Below, piece after piece: positions 42,516-51,897 of a stretch of DNA of 64,000 nt; the stretch's first letter is position 1; every line of letters starts with the position of its first letter. Origin of the DNA: Mycobacterium sp. SMC-8 (GTDB lineage Bacteria > Actinomycetota > Actinomycetes > Mycobacteriales > Mycobacteriaceae); the NCBI RefSeq assembly GCF_025263565.1, contig NZ_CP079865.1, positions 2,046,001-2,110,000 on the forward strand, read 5' to 3'. Made by a program: the position numbers and the translations under genes. Below the pieces are notes generated by a model that saw only the letters and a list, made by a program, of their open reading frames with translations, did not search any database and was not told the DNA's origin.

Positions 42516-44189
42516 GTGGACATCGTATTAGGTGTGTCGATGACACCTACGACGGTCCGCATGGTGCTGGTTGAGGGCGAAAAGGCCGACGGTGTGACCG
42601 TCGACCACGATGCCTTCGACGTCACGTCGGGGGACGGCTCGGCAAACGCGGCCGAGCATGTGGTCTCGGCGGTGTTGGGCACCAAGGAGAGCGCCGAGAC
42701 CGGGGGTCATCACCTCAAGTCGATCGGTGTCACGTGGAGCGATCACGCCGAGGCGACCGCCCTTCGCGACGCGCTCGCCGCGCACGGCATCGACGACGTC
42801 ATGCTCGTCTCGGAGAGCCACGCCGCGGCGTCGCTGGCCCAGGCGGTCGGCCGTGCGGTCGGCTACGACACCACCGCGCTGCTGTTCGTCGATCGCGACA
42901 CCGCGACCCTGTCGGTGGTGCAGACCGACGACGGCTCGGTGGTCAAGGTGCTCAGCCGCAGCCTGCACAGTGCCGACGCGATGGCGGTGCTGACCGAGAT
43001 GGCCGCGGCGGTCGCCGCGCAGCCGGCCCCGCCCCAGGGCATGTTCGTCGTCGGCTCCGGCGTGGACATCAGCTCGGTCAAGGCGCACCTCGAACATCTC
43101 GTGTCGCTTCCGGTCAGCGCGCCCGACGAGGCCGACCTCGCGCTCGCCCGCGGCGCTGCGCTGGCCTCGGCCGCCGCGCCGGCCTTCGAGGCCACCACGG
43201 TCGGGCTGGCCTACTCCCAGGACCCGGACGGCCCGACGGCCGGATCGGTGCTGGGGCTGGCCGCCGCGGACACCCAGCTGGCCCCGGCCGGCGCCGACAG
43301 CGGCGATGACCTCGTCGACGAGTTCGCGCCGACCGAGATGCGGCCGGTCGACGAGCAGCGCAAGCCGTTCCTGCTGGTCGGCAGCGCGGTGACCTCACTG
43401 TTCGTGATCGGCGTTGCCGCGCTGGTGGTTTCGCTGGCCATCAGCATCCGGCCGACTGCCGACCAGCGGCCCAGCCCGGCGCAGGCCGTGATCGTGCCGA
43501 GCCCGCAGGTGCAGGCTCCCGAGCCGGCCCCGGCACGGCAGGAGGCCGCCAACGTGCCCGCCGACCCGCCGTCGGCCGAGACCATCAAGCCACCGGTGCC
43601 GGTGGTGCGGGAAGCGCCCCAGCCCCAGCAGGCCCCGCGCACCGTGTACGTCGAGCAACAGGCACCCGCTCCCGCCGCGCCGGCCCCCGCCGCCCCGGCG
43701 CCGGCCCCGGCTCCCGTGGCGCCCCCGCCGGTCGTCGCACCGGTGGTCGTCCCGCCGCCGGTGATCGTGCTCCCGCGCCCGCAGTGGACCCCGCCCAAGC
43801 CCGCCTGGACGTGGCCCACCCGCACCGCCGAGCCCGACAAGCCGGACGAGCCGTGGCGGCCGCCGTGGCAGAACGACGATGACGACGACAAGCCGGCCCC
43901 GACCCTGCCGACGCGGACGGTGCAGCCCACCCGTCCCCAACCCACGGTTCCCCAGGTGCCCCAGGTGCCCCAGTGGCCGGGCAGCGGATCGGGCAACGGC
44001 TCGGGCAACGGCTCCGGGTCGAACTCGGGCTCCGGCCCGGGCAACGGCGGCCGCGGCGACGGCGGCTCCGGGCGGGGCTCGGATTCCGGTTCGTCGCGCG
44101 GCGGCGGCTCGGGCAGCGGTGTGCCCGGCGACATCAACGGCGACGGCTGCTTCCTGGTCTTCTGCGCTCCCGGGGCAGGCCGCAACTAG
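42516..44189 (+). CDS. Membrane-anchored actin-fold protein with Pro/Gly-rich tail (DUF7159-like)
   Basis: 557 residues from GTG 42516 (CGGGAGGGG upstream). The N-terminal 270 residues look like an ASKHA/Hsp70-like domain (DIVLGVSMTPTTVRMVLVEG). A transmembrane helix lies at about 295-315 (LFVIGVAALVVSLAISI). A long Pro/Ala-rich segment, a Trp/Pro stretch and a Gly/Ser/Asn tail ending GDGCFLVFCAPG follow. This layout occurs in mycobacterial cell-envelope proteins of unknown role. Confidence 0.75.
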   Translation: MDIVLGVSMTPTTVRMVLVEGEKADGVTVDHDAFDVTSGDGSANAAEHVVSAVLGTKESAETGGHHLKSIGVTWSDHAEATALRDALAAHGIDDVMLVSESHAAASLAQAVGRAVGYDTTALLFVDRDTATLSVVQTDDGSVVKVLSRSLHSADAMAVLTEMAAAVAAQPAPPQGMFVVGSGVDISSVKAHLEHLVSLPVSAPDEADLALARGAALASAAAPAFEATTVGLAYSQDPDGPTAGSVLGLAAADTQLAPAGADSGDDLVDEFAPTEMRPVDEQRKPFLLVGSAVTSLFVIGVAALVVSLAISIRPTADQRPSPAQAVIVPSPQVQAPEPAPARQEAANVPADPPSAETIKPPVPVVREAPQPQQAPRTVYVEQQAPAPAAPAPAAPAPAPAPVAPPPVVAPVVVPPPVIVLPRPQWTPPKPAWTWPTRTAEPDKPDEPWRPPWQNDDDDDKPAPTLPTRTVQPTRPQPTVPQVPQVPQWPGSGSGNGSGNGSGSNSGSGPGNGGRGDGGSGRGSDSGSSRGGGSGSGVPGDINGDGCFLVFCAPGAGRN

Positions 44190-44251
44190 CTCGTCACCCG
44201 CCGTTGGCCCGACGCTCAGCGGCAGGTGGCCGACCGCTCACCGCGGCTGCC

Positions 44252-44257
44252 TATACA
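44252..44257 (+). promoter_or_regulatory. -10 element, leaderless start for the dehydrogenase
   Basis: TATACA lies 6 bp before the ATG at 44264. A transcript starting about 7 nt downstream would begin at the start codon itself; leaderless mRNAs of this kind are common in mycobacteria. No ribosome binding site is present. Confidence 0.5.
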
Positions 44258-44263
44258 GGCGGT

Positions 44264-45603
44264 ATGCGGTGCACCGTCTTCGGGACCGGTTACCTCGGCG
44301 CCACCCACGCCGCGGGCATGGCCGAACTGGGGCATGACGTGCTCGGGGTGGACGTCGACGCGGGCAAGATCGCCAAGCTCGCCGCCGGTGAGGTGCCGTT
44401 CTACGAGCCCGGGCTTCCAGAGATGGTGCAGCGCAACATTGCTGCGGGGCGGCTGCGCTTCACCACCGACTACGCCGAGGCCGCGGCGTTCGCCGACGTG
44501 CACTTCCTCGGTGTCGGGACACCGCAGAAGAAGGGCGAATACGGCGCCGACCTGCGTCATGTGCACGCCGTGATCGACACCCTGGTGCCGCTGCTGAGCC
44601 GGGCTGCGGTGATCGTCGGCAACTCAACGGTGCCGGTGGGCACCGCCGCAGACCTGAGTGAGCGTGCCGCGGGCCTCGCTCCGGAGGGCGTCACCGTCGA
44701 GGTGGCGTGGAATCCGGAGTTCCTGCGGGAGGGGTTCGCCGTGGCGGACACCTTGCACCCCGACCGCATTGTGTTTGGGGTGCAACGGGACTCGCGGTCG
44801 GCGGAGCGGGCGGCACGGGAGATCTACGCGCCGCTGCTCGCCGATGGCGTCCCGTTCCTGGTCACCGATCTGCAGACCGCGGAGTTGGTCAAGGTGTCGC
44901 CAACGCGTTCCTGGCCACCAAGATCAGCTTCATCAACGCGATCGCGGAGGTGTGTGAGGCCGCCGGCGCCGACGTCACGCTGCTGGCCGACGCGCTCGGA
45001 CACGACGCCCGCATCGGGCGCCGATTCCTCAACGCGGGCCTCGGTTTCGGCGGCGGCTGCCTACCGAAGGACATCCGCGCGTTCATGGCCCGAGCCGGCG
45101 AGCTCGGCGCCAACCACGCGCTGACGTTCCTGCGCGAGGTGGACAGCATCAACATGCGGCGTCGCACCCGCATGGTCGAGCTGGCCACCACCGCCTGCGG
45201 CGGGTCGCTGCTGGGCGCCAACATCGCGGTGCTCGGCGCGGCGTTCAAGCCCGAATCCGACGACGTGCGGGACTCGCCCGCCCTGAACGTCGCCGGGATG
45301 CTGCAGCTCAACGGCGCCACCGTCAACGTCTACGACCCGCAGGCGATCGAGAACTCCCGCCGGCTGTTCCCGACCCTGAACTACTCGACGACGGCCGTGG
45401 AGGCCTGCGACCGCGCCGACGCCGTGCTCGTGCTCACCGAATGGCGGGAGTTCGTCGACCTCGACCCCGCCGCACTGGCGGACACGGTGCGGGCGAAAGT
45501 GGTTGTGGACGGCCGCAATTGCCTCGATGTCGGCGCGTGGCAACGGGCCGGCTGGCGGGTGTTCGCGCTGGGCCGGTACGGGGGAGAACCCGCAGCGGCG
45601 TAG
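44264..45603 (+). pseudogene. udgA: UDP-glucose 6-dehydrogenase, single-base frameshift
   Basis: The enzyme oxidises UDP-glucose to UDP-glucuronate. The first frame gives the NAD domain (MRCTVFGTGYLGATHAAGMA) up to TAELVKVS near 44898. The second frame resumes ANAFLATKISFINAIAEVCE, with the catalytic-cysteine motif GFGGGCLPKD and the C-terminal UDP domain. Restoring one G near 44899 (GTGTCGCCAAC to GTGTCGGCCAAC) gives an intact protein of about 446 residues. Either a true inactivating deletion or a sequencing error; the rest is well preserved. Confidence 0.85.
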
Positions 45604-45612
45604 CGTCGGCTC

Positions 45613-45936
45613 GTGTCCGTCTACGCGCTGAACCTGTTCGACATCGCCGGCCGCGATGAATACCTGGCCTACTCCAAACGCTCGCCGGCCGAAGTCGCCA
45701 AGCACGGCGGCCGCGTCGTCGCGCTCGGGCGGTTCCAGGAGTCGATCACCGGCGACATCGCACCGCGCAAGGTCCTGATCCTCGTCGAGTGGGAGTCGCG
45801 GGAAGCGTTCGACAGCTACCGCGACGACCCCGACCTGGCCGATCTGCACGCCCACCGGGAGAACGGCTCGTCGTCTTACATCTGGCACCTGTTCGACCGG
45901 TTGGACGATCTGCGGCCCCTGCTTAAGCTGACCTGA
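45613..45936 (+). CDS. DUF1330-family small protein
   Basis: 107 residues from GTG 45613. A ferredoxin-like dimeric alpha/beta-barrel fold is suggested by VYALNLFDIAGRDEYLAYSK, GGRVVALGRFQES and VLILVEWESREAFDSYRDDP, typical of DUF1330. Function of the family is unknown. It shares one base with the start of the P450 gene, so co-translation is likely. Confidence 0.8.
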   Translation: MSVYALNLFDIAGRDEYLAYSKRSPAEVAKHGGRVVALGRFQESITGDIAPRKVLILVEWESREAFDSYRDDPDLADLHAHRENGSSSYIWHLFDRLDDLRPLLKLT

Positions 45937-47267
45937 TGGCAGCCGATCTTGCGCAACGTATCCGGTGGCTGGCTCTGCACGGGGTGATCCGCGGTCTGTC
46001 GAAGGTCGGGGCGCGTCGCGGCGGAGACCCACAGGCCAGGCTGATCGCGGACCCGGCCGTGCGGGACGACCCCGCCGGGTTCGCCGATGAACTGCGTAAC
46101 CACGGGCCGGTGGTCCGGTGCCGCGCGGTGCTGATGACCGTCGACCACCAGGCGGCCAACGAGATCCTGCGCTCGGACGACTTCCGGGTGTCCTCGCTCG
46201 GCGCGGGCCTGCCGAAGCCGCTGCAGTGGATCAACCGCAAGACCCACCCCGGCCTGCTACACCCGATCGAGCCGCCGTCGCTGCTGTCGATCGAACCGCC
46301 CGACCACACCCGCTGCCGCAAGCTGGTGTCCTCGGTGTTCACCACGCGGGCGGTCGCTGCGCTGCGCGACCGCGTCCAGCAGACCGCCAATGAGCTTCTC
46401 GACGACCTGGAACGCGAATCCGGGGTGGTCGACGTCGTCGAACGGTACTGCTCGCAGCTGCCGGTCGCGGTCATCAGCGACATCCTCGGCGTCCCGCAGC
46501 AGGACCGCCGGCACATCCTGCACTTCGGTGAGCTCGGTGCACCCAGCCTCGACATCGGCCTTTCCTGGCGGCAGTTCACCCAGGTGCACGAGGGCATCGT
46601 CGGCTTCAACGAGTGGCTGGGCGGCCACATCGACGAGCTGCGCCGCAACCCGGGTGACGACCTGATGAGTCAGCTGATCCGGGCCAGCCAGGCCGCCGAC
46701 GAGGCCAACCGGCTGTCCGACCGCGAGCTCCAGGCCACCGCGGGCCTTGTGCTGGCGGCCGGGTTCGAAACCACGGTGAACCTGCTCGGCAACGGCATCC
46801 GGATGCTGCTCGACACCCCCGGACACCTGGATACGCTGGCCGCCCGGCCGCAGCTGTGGCCGAATGCGGTCGAGGAGATCCTGCGGCTGGACTCGCCCGT
46901 GCAGATGAGCGCCCGGTTCGCACGCCGGGACGTCACCGTCGGCGGGACCGACATCCGGCGCGGCGAACTCGTCGTGATCTACCTCGCGGGCGCCAACCGC
47001 GACCCGGACGTCTTCCCCGACCCGCACCGGTTCGACATCGAACGTGAGAACGCCGGACGCCACCTGTCGTTCTCGAGCGGCCGGCACTTCTGCCTGGGCG
47101 CCGCGCTGGCCCGCGCCGAGGGTGAGGTCGGGCTGCGGACGTTCTTCGAGCGCTATCCCGACGCCCGGCTGGCCGGTGCGGGCAGGCGCCGCGACACCAG
47201 GGTGCTGCGCGGGTGGTCAACCTTGCCGATCACCCTTGGAAAGACGCGCGCCGCGCTAGGTTCGTAG
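45936..47267 (+). CDS. Cytochrome P450
   Basis: 443 residues, soluble bacterial class I P450. I-helix oxygen-activation motif AAGFETT (about 273-279), ExxR in EEILR (about 313-317), and heme-binding loop FSSGRHFCLGAALARAEG with the Cys ligand (about 379-396). It needs a ferredoxin and reductase, neither of which is adjacent. The substrate cannot be predicted. It overlaps the upstream DUF1330 gene by one base. Confidence 0.93.
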   Translation: MAADLAQRIRWLALHGVIRGLSKVGARRGGDPQARLIADPAVRDDPAGFADELRNHGPVVRCRAVLMTVDHQAANEILRSDDFRVSSLGAGLPKPLQWINRKTHPGLLHPIEPPSLLSIEPPDHTRCRKLVSSVFTTRAVAALRDRVQQTANELLDDLERESGVVDVVERYCSQLPVAVISDILGVPQQDRRHILHFGELGAPSLDIGLSWRQFTQVHEGIVGFNEWLGGHIDELRRNPGDDLMSQLIRASQAADEANRLSDRELQATAGLVLAAGFETTVNLLGNGIRMLLDTPGHLDTLAARPQLWPNAVEEILRLDSPVQMSARFARRDVTVGGTDIRRGELVVIYLAGANRDPDVFPDPHRFDIERENAGRHLSFSSGRHFCLGAALARAEGEVGLRTFFERYPDARLAGAGRRRDTRVLRGWSTLPITLGKTRAALGS

Positions 47268-47269
47268 AG

Positions 47270-48016
47270 GTGGACTTCCGAGCAGCCCTGCTCGAGCAGA
47301 CTCGAGCCTTCGGTGACCTGATTCGATCGGCAGACCCGGCGACGCCGGTGCCCACGTGTGGGGAGTGGACGCTCAAACAGCTCTATCGCCACGTGGGCCG
47401 CGGAAACCGTTGGGCCGCCCAGATCATCAGTGAACGACGCAACCAGCCGCTGGACCCGCGCGAAGTGCGGGACGGCAAACCGCCCGACGATCACGAGGCC
47501 GCGATCGAATGGTTCGATCAGGGCGCCCGGATGGTGATCGACGCCGTCGACCACGTCGGCGCCGACGCGCGGGTGTGGACCTTCATCGGGCCCCGGCCCG
47601 CCGGCTGGTGGATCCGCCGCCGCGTGCACGAGACCGCGGTGCACCGCGCGGACGCGGCCCTGGCGCTCGGCGCCGATTTCGAACTGCCCGCCGATTTCGC
47701 CGCCGACTGCCTCAGCGAGTGGATCGAACTGGCCACCGTCGACCGACGGCATCCCCCGGCCCTGGACCCGGGGCAGTCGATCCACCTGCACGCCACCGAG
47801 GAGAAGCTGGGTCCGACGGGGGAGTGGAGCATCGCCCACGACGACGACGGGCTGTCGTGGTCGCACACCCACAGCAAGGGCAGCGTGGCGTTGCGCGGCC
47901 CCGTCACCGGGCTGCTGCTGGCGACCGTGCGGCGCAGGTCGGCCGCCGACGCCGGGCTCGAGATGTTCGGGGATGCCGCCGTCTGGGACGGGTGGCTGGA
48001 GCGCACCCCGTTCTGA
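47270..48016 (+). CDS. Maleylpyruvate isomerase / DinB-like (TIGR03083-type) protein
   Basis: 248 residues from GTG 47270, 2 bp after the P450 stop. N-terminal helical domain with TCGEWTLKQLYRHVGRGNRW, middle motif RRRVHETAVHRADAALALG (metal-binding His triad H..E..H), and a C-terminal SCP2-like half. Mycothiol-dependent enzymes of this type catalyse isomerisation or thiol transfer. The specific reaction is unknown. Confidence 0.82.
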   Translation: MDFRAALLEQTRAFGDLIRSADPATPVPTCGEWTLKQLYRHVGRGNRWAAQIISERRNQPLDPREVRDGKPPDDHEAAIEWFDQGARMVIDAVDHVGADARVWTFIGPRPAGWWIRRRVHETAVHRADAALALGADFELPADFAADCLSEWIELATVDRRHPPALDPGQSIHLHATEEKLGPTGEWSIAHDDDGLSWSHTHSKGSVALRGPVTGLLLATVRRRSAADAGLEMFGDAAVWDGWLERTPF

Positions 48017-48034
48017 GTGGGTACCTTCGCGATC

Positions 48035-48403
48035 ATGACCACTTCGGAGCTGGCCACCGTCCTCGCCTGGCATGACGCGCTGAACGCCGGCGAGGTCGAC
48101 ACGCTGCTGGAGCTCTCCAGCGACGACATCGAGATCGGTCACGCCGGCGGTGCCGCCCAGGGGCACGCCGCGTTGCGCCACTGGGCCGAGGCGCTGGACG
48201 AACGGCTCGAACCTGGCCGCATCTACGTCCACGACGGCGTGGTGGTCGTCGAGCAGCAGACGGTATCGGTCACCGGGGAGACCGGTTCGGCGGCGGCGGC
48301 GTTCCGAGTCGTGCACGACAAAGTCACGTCGGTGTTCCGTCATCCCGGCCTCGCCGCCGCGCTGGCGGCCACCGAACTGACCGAAGCGGACCTGACCGGC
48401 TGA
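48035..48403 (+). CDS. SnoaL/NTF2-like protein
   Basis: 122 residues from ATG 48035. Cone-shaped alpha/beta fold suggested by [40 protein letters not shown] and a series of strands. The family includes small isomerases, cyclases and binding proteins. It shares one base with the rmlA start. Confidence 0.75.
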   Translation: MTTSELATVLAWHDALNAGEVDTLLELSSDDIEIGHAGGAAQGHAALRHWAEALDERLEPGRIYVHDGVVVVEQQTVSVTGETGSAAAAFRVVHDKVTSVFRHPGLAAALAATELTEADLTG

Positions 48404-49266
48404 TGCGTGGCATCATCCTGGCCGGCGGATCGGGGACCCGGCTGTATCCGATCACCATGGGCGTCAGCAAGCAGTTGGTGCCGGTTTACGACAAGCCGCT
48501 GATCTACTATCCGCTGTCCACGTTGATGATGGCCGGCATCCGCGACATCCTGGTGATCACCACCGCGCAGGATGCCCCGGCGTTTCACCGGTTGCTCGGC
48601 GACGGTTCGGATTTCGGAATCAACCTGACCTACGCCGTGCAGGACGAGCCCGACGGCCTGGCCCAGGCGTTCGTCATCGGAGCCTCCCACATCGGCACCG
48701 AATCAGTGGCTTTGGTGTTGGGGGACAACATCTTCTACGGTCCCGGACTGGGCACCAGCCTGCAGCGCTACCGGAACGTCTCCGGCGGAGCGATATTCGC
48801 CTACTGGGTGTCCAATCCGTCGGCGTACGGCGTGGTCGAGTTCGCCGACGACGGCACGGCGCTGTCCCTGGAGGAGAAACCGGCCACGCCGAAGTCGCAC
48901 TACGCGGTGCCCGGGCTGTACTTCTACGACAACGACGTCGTCGAGATCGCCCGCGGGCTGCGGAAATCCGCGCGCGGAGAATACGAGATCACCGAGATCA
49001 ACCAGACCTACCTCAACCAGGGCCGGCTGACCGTCGAGACGCTGGCCCGCGGAACGGCGTGGCTGGATACCGGGACTTTCGACTCACTACTGGACGCCAG
49101 CGATTTCGTCCGCACCATCGAGCGCAGGCAGGGACTCAAGATCAGCGTGCCCGAAGAGGTGGCGTGGCGGGTGGGCTTCATCGACGACGCCACGCTCGAA
49201 GCCCGGGCGAACACCTTGCTCAAGTCCGGTTACGGCGCATATCTGCTGGAGCTGCTGCAGCGCTGA
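48403..49266 (+). CDS. rmlA: Glucose-1-phosphate thymidylyltransferase
   Basis: 287 residues. Makes dTDP-glucose from dTTP and glucose-1-phosphate, first step to dTDP-rhamnose for the arabinogalactan linker of the mycobacterial wall. Nucleotide-binding start [20 protein letters not shown], catalytic and metal residues in [10 protein letters not shown], and substrate motifs [18 protein letters not shown] and [17 protein letters not shown]. Normal length. ATG overlaps the previous stop. Confidence 0.95.
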   Translation: MRGIILAGGSGTRLYPITMGVSKQLVPVYDKPLIYYPLSTLMMAGIRDILVITTAQDAPAFHRLLGDGSDFGINLTYAVQDEPDGLAQAFVIGASHIGTESVALVLGDNIFYGPGLGTSLQRYRNVSGGAIFAYWVSNPSAYGVVEFADDGTALSLEEKPATPKSHYAVPGLYFYDNDVVEIARGLRKSARGEYEITEINQTYLNQGRLTVETLARGTAWLDTGTFDSLLDASDFVRTIERRQGLKISVPEEVAWRVGFIDDATLEARANTLLKSGYGAYLLELLQR

Positions 49267-49320
49267 GGCGGCGGTGCCTTGTATCTCCATGGTTCTGTGC
49301 TGCGCGCCACAATTGTAAAC

Positions 49321-49364
49321 ATTGGTCTATAGGTCTTGTTTTTAGTTCTTTAGGCCCTTACGCT
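49321..49364 (+). promoter_or_regulatory. Permease promoter with GntR-type operator candidate
   Basis: Operator-like ATTGGTCTATAGGTC (49321-49335) abuts a promoter TTGTTT (49336-49341), 17 bp, TACGCT (49359-49364). The block TTTTTAGTTCTTT recurs on the minus strand upstream of the GntR gene near 51808-51820, and TCTATAGGT recurs, complemented, at about 60157-60166. Confidence 0.55.
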
Positions 49365-49413
49365 CCTGTCAGTTCAGTGACTCACGTCACCATCGACGAA
49401 AGGCAGGCTCTGC

Positions 49414-50928
49414 ATGGCCCTCCGTTCAGACCCCCCGGCGCAGGTCGCCACCCAGGCCGGAGAAGGACACACCCTCAAGCGGGGCGCCATCGGACTGGCC
49501 GGTGTGGTGTTCATGGTGGTGGCCTTCTCGGCGCCGATCACCGCGATGACGGGCAACCTGCCGGTGGCCGTCGGTTTCGGGAACGGTCTGGGCGCCCCCG
49601 CGGGTTTCGTGATCGCCACCGTCGTGCTCAGCATCTTCAGTATCGGATTCATCGCTCTGGCAAGGCATATCACCGCTGCCGGGGCGTTCTACACGTTCGT
49701 CTCCCGCGGATGGTCGAAGATACCGGGCCTGCCCGCCGGGGTGATGTCGATGTTCACCTACATGACGATGGAAGCCGGCCTGATCGGCATCTTCTCCGTG
49801 TTCGCAGACCAGGCGATCTCCGCCCAGTTCGGGATCGATCTGCCCTGGCTGGTATATGCCGCGATCGGCGTGATCGTCATCGCCACGCTGTCCCATTGGG
49901 ACATCTCGGTGGCGGCCAAGGTGCTGGGTGCGGTGCTGGTCGCCGAGATCGTGATGCTGAGCCTGACCGCCACGGCGTCGCTGCTGCATCACCCGGAGGG
50001 CATGAGCTGGACCTCGTTGAACCCGGTGAGCGCGCTGAGCACCAACGGAGTCGCCGGCGGCGTGGTGGGTCTGGGTCTGCTGATGGCGTTCTGGTCCTGG
50101 GTGGGCTTCGAGTCCACCGCGATCTACGGCGAAGAGTCGAAGAACCCGAAGAAGATCGTCCCGCAGGCCACCATGATCGCCGTCATCGGGATCGGCGTGT
50201 TCTATACGTTCATCGCGTGGGGCATGATCGTCGGCAACGGACCCACCAAGGCAGTCGAACTGGCCTCCGGCGCAACACCCTTCGATCTGATCTACGCGCC
50301 GACTCAGCAGTACCTGGGCCAGTGGGCGATCGTCGTCTTCGAATGGCTGATGGTCGGGGGTTCATTCGCCTGCGCGCTGGCCATCCACAACTCCGCCGCC
50401 CGTTACCTGTTCGCCTTCGGGCGTGACGGGCTGCTGCCTCGTCGCCTGGGTGAGGCGCACCCCAAGCACGCCTCGCCGTATGTCGCGTCACTGGCCCAGA
50501 GCGTGTTCGCCGCGATCGTGCTGATCGTGTGCGCGGCCAGCGGCTCGGACCCCTACGCGGTGTTGTTCGTGCTGGTGGCGATCCTGGCCACGCTGTGCCT
50601 GCTGACTGTGCAGACGATGTCGTCGATCGCCACCGTGGTGTACTTCCACGTCAAGAAGCAGCATCCGGAGACCGCCAGCTGGTGGCGCACCCTGGCCGCT
50701 CCCATCATCGGCGGTGCCGGCATGGTCTACGTCATCTACCTGATGGCCTCGAACATGTCCGCAGCAGCCGGAACCGCCTCGGACACACTGTTCTTCAAGC
50801 TCATTCCGTACATCCTGCTGACCCTGCTGTTCGGGTCGATCGCGCTGGCCCTGTACTGGCGCAAGGCCAAGCCGGAGCTCTACGCCCGCATCGGGTCCAC
50901 CGTGTTCGACGACAAGCCCGCCGAGTGA
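49414..50928 (+). CDS. APC-superfamily amino acid/amine permease
   Basis: 504 residues with about 12 hydrophobic helices. N-terminal LAGVVFMVVAFSAPITAMTG and FESTAIYGEESKNPKKIVPQ are characteristic of the APC family (helix 1 substrate site and the loop after helix 6). The neighbouring glutamylation genes suggest an amine or amino acid substrate. It is convergent with the GntR regulator and has its own promoter. Confidence 0.9.
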   Translation: MALRSDPPAQVATQAGEGHTLKRGAIGLAGVVFMVVAFSAPITAMTGNLPVAVGFGNGLGAPAGFVIATVVLSIFSIGFIALARHITAAGAFYTFVSRGWSKIPGLPAGVMSMFTYMTMEAGLIGIFSVFADQAISAQFGIDLPWLVYAAIGVIVIATLSHWDISVAAKVLGAVLVAEIVMLSLTATASLLHHPEGMSWTSLNPVSALSTNGVAGGVVGLGLLMAFWSWVGFESTAIYGEESKNPKKIVPQATMIAVIGIGVFYTFIAWGMIVGNGPTKAVELASGATPFDLIYAPTQQYLGQWAIVVFEWLMVGGSFACALAIHNSAARYLFAFGRDGLLPRRLGEAHPKHASPYVASLAQSVFAAIVLIVCAASGSDPYAVLFVLVAILATLCLLTVQTMSSIATVVYFHVKKQHPETASWWRTLAAPIIGGAGMVYVIYLMASNMSAAAGTASDTLFFKLIPYILLTLLFGSIALALYWRKAKPELYARIGSTVFDDKPAE

Positions 50929-50951
50929 TGGCCGGCGCCCGCGCCGCAGGA

Positions 50952-51689
50952 TCAGCGCTTGAGCCAGCTTTCCAGCGTGTTCCGGGTGTCGTTGATGTGG
51001 GCTTCCATCCGCGACGCGGCCAGCTCGGGCTCGCGGTTCTCGATCGCCTCGAGGATCGATGCGTGGAAGTCGTTGGCATTCGGCTCCAGGCGACCGAAGA
51101 TGGCGCCCACCGGAAGCCACATGCGGCGGCGGGCATCGCCGACGGCATCGAGCAGGCGGTCGTTCTGGGCCGCTTGCGCGATGCCCATGTGGAAGGCGGT
51201 GTCCAGGGTCTGAAACTCGATGGTGCGCTGCGCCGACTGGTCCTTCAGGGCCACGTCCAAGGCGGCCTCCATGCCGCCGAGCAGTTTACGCAGGTCGGCC
51301 AGGTCGATGGCGCGACGACGGATGGCGGCGAGCCGGGTGGCGCCGGTCTCGACGATGATGCGGTAGTCGAAGGCATCGCGGATGGCCCGCTTGTTGCGGC
51401 GTAGCTCGCGGCGCATCTCGGCGGGGTCGACGTGTGGGGCCTGCACTGTGAAGCCGCCACCACGGCCGCGGCGCACCGCAATCAGGCCTTCGCGTTCCAG
51501 GACCGCCACCGCGGTGCGGACCGTGGTGCGGGACACGTCGAGCATTTCGGAGAGCTCGCGTTCGGTGGGCAGGCGGTCGCCGGGCCGGAACTGGCCCAGT
51601 TCCAGCGCCCGGCGCATCTGGTCCACCACGAGTTCGTGGGCGGGGATCTGGCGGACCGGGCTCAACGCCGGCGGGCGTTCCGCAGTCAT
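50952..51689 (-). CDS. GntR-family regulator, FCD (FadR/VanR) subfamily
   Basis: 245 residues from ATG 51689. N-terminal winged helix (GQFRPGDRLPTERELSEMLD, then VSRTTVRTAVAVLEREGLIA). C-terminal all-helical FCD ligand domain with metal-binding positions in FDYRIIVETGA, DTAFHMGIAQAA and FHASILEAIENRE. Transcribed away from the catabolic operon across a 208-bp gap with operator-like motifs. Probably represses the locus and itself until a pathway intermediate binds. Confidence 0.9.
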   Translation of the reverse strand: MTAERPPALSPVRQIPAHELVVDQMRRALELGQFRPGDRLPTERELSEMLDVSRTTVRTAVAVLEREGLIAVRRGRGGGFTVQAPHVDPAEMRRELRRNKRAIRDAFDYRIIVETGATRLAAIRRRAIDLADLRKLLGGMEAALDVALKDQSAQRTIEFQTLDTAFHMGIAQAAQNDRLLDAVGDARRRMWLPVGAIFGRLEPNANDFHASILEAIENREPELAASRMEAHINDTRNTLESWLKR

Positions 51690-51752
51690 GTGGAGCCCCC
51701 TTTCGTTTGCCAGCACGGTACCGCATCGGTCCTTGCGGGGGCTTTGCCTCGC

Positions 51753-51767
51753 CCTTTAGACCAAAGG
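51753..51767. promoter_or_regulatory. Quasi-palindrome with GGTCTA core, operator candidate
   Basis: CCTTTAGACCAAAGG has CCTTT/AAAGG arms around AGACC. On the minus strand it reads TTGGTCTAAAG, matching the GGTCTA core seen at 49324 and 60141. It lies 63 bp upstream of the GntR start. Confidence 0.45.
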
Positions 51768-51800
51768 TTGAACCGGTCGGACGGGCGAGCCGCAACCCGT

Positions 51801-51830
51801 GGAAATAAAAGAACTAAAAACTTGACCAAT
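51801..51830 (-). promoter_or_regulatory. Conserved promoter block upstream of the GntR gene
   Basis: Minus-strand ATTGGTCAAG then TTTTTAGTTCTTTTA. This matches the permease promoter at 49321-49351 except for 8 bp missing after ATTGGTC. It lies in the divergent region and could serve both the regulator and the operon beginning at 51898. Confidence 0.5.
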
Positions 51831-51897
51831 AGGGCTTTATCCGTGAAACTGGCGGTCAGACCGTAATCCGAATCACCAGCCGAGAAGGGTTGAGGCG

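Noticed and set aside
44190..44263. Considered as a 5' leader or riboswitch of the UDP-glucose dehydrogenase
   Set aside because: The -10 hexamer lies 6 bp from the ATG, so no leader RNA is expected.
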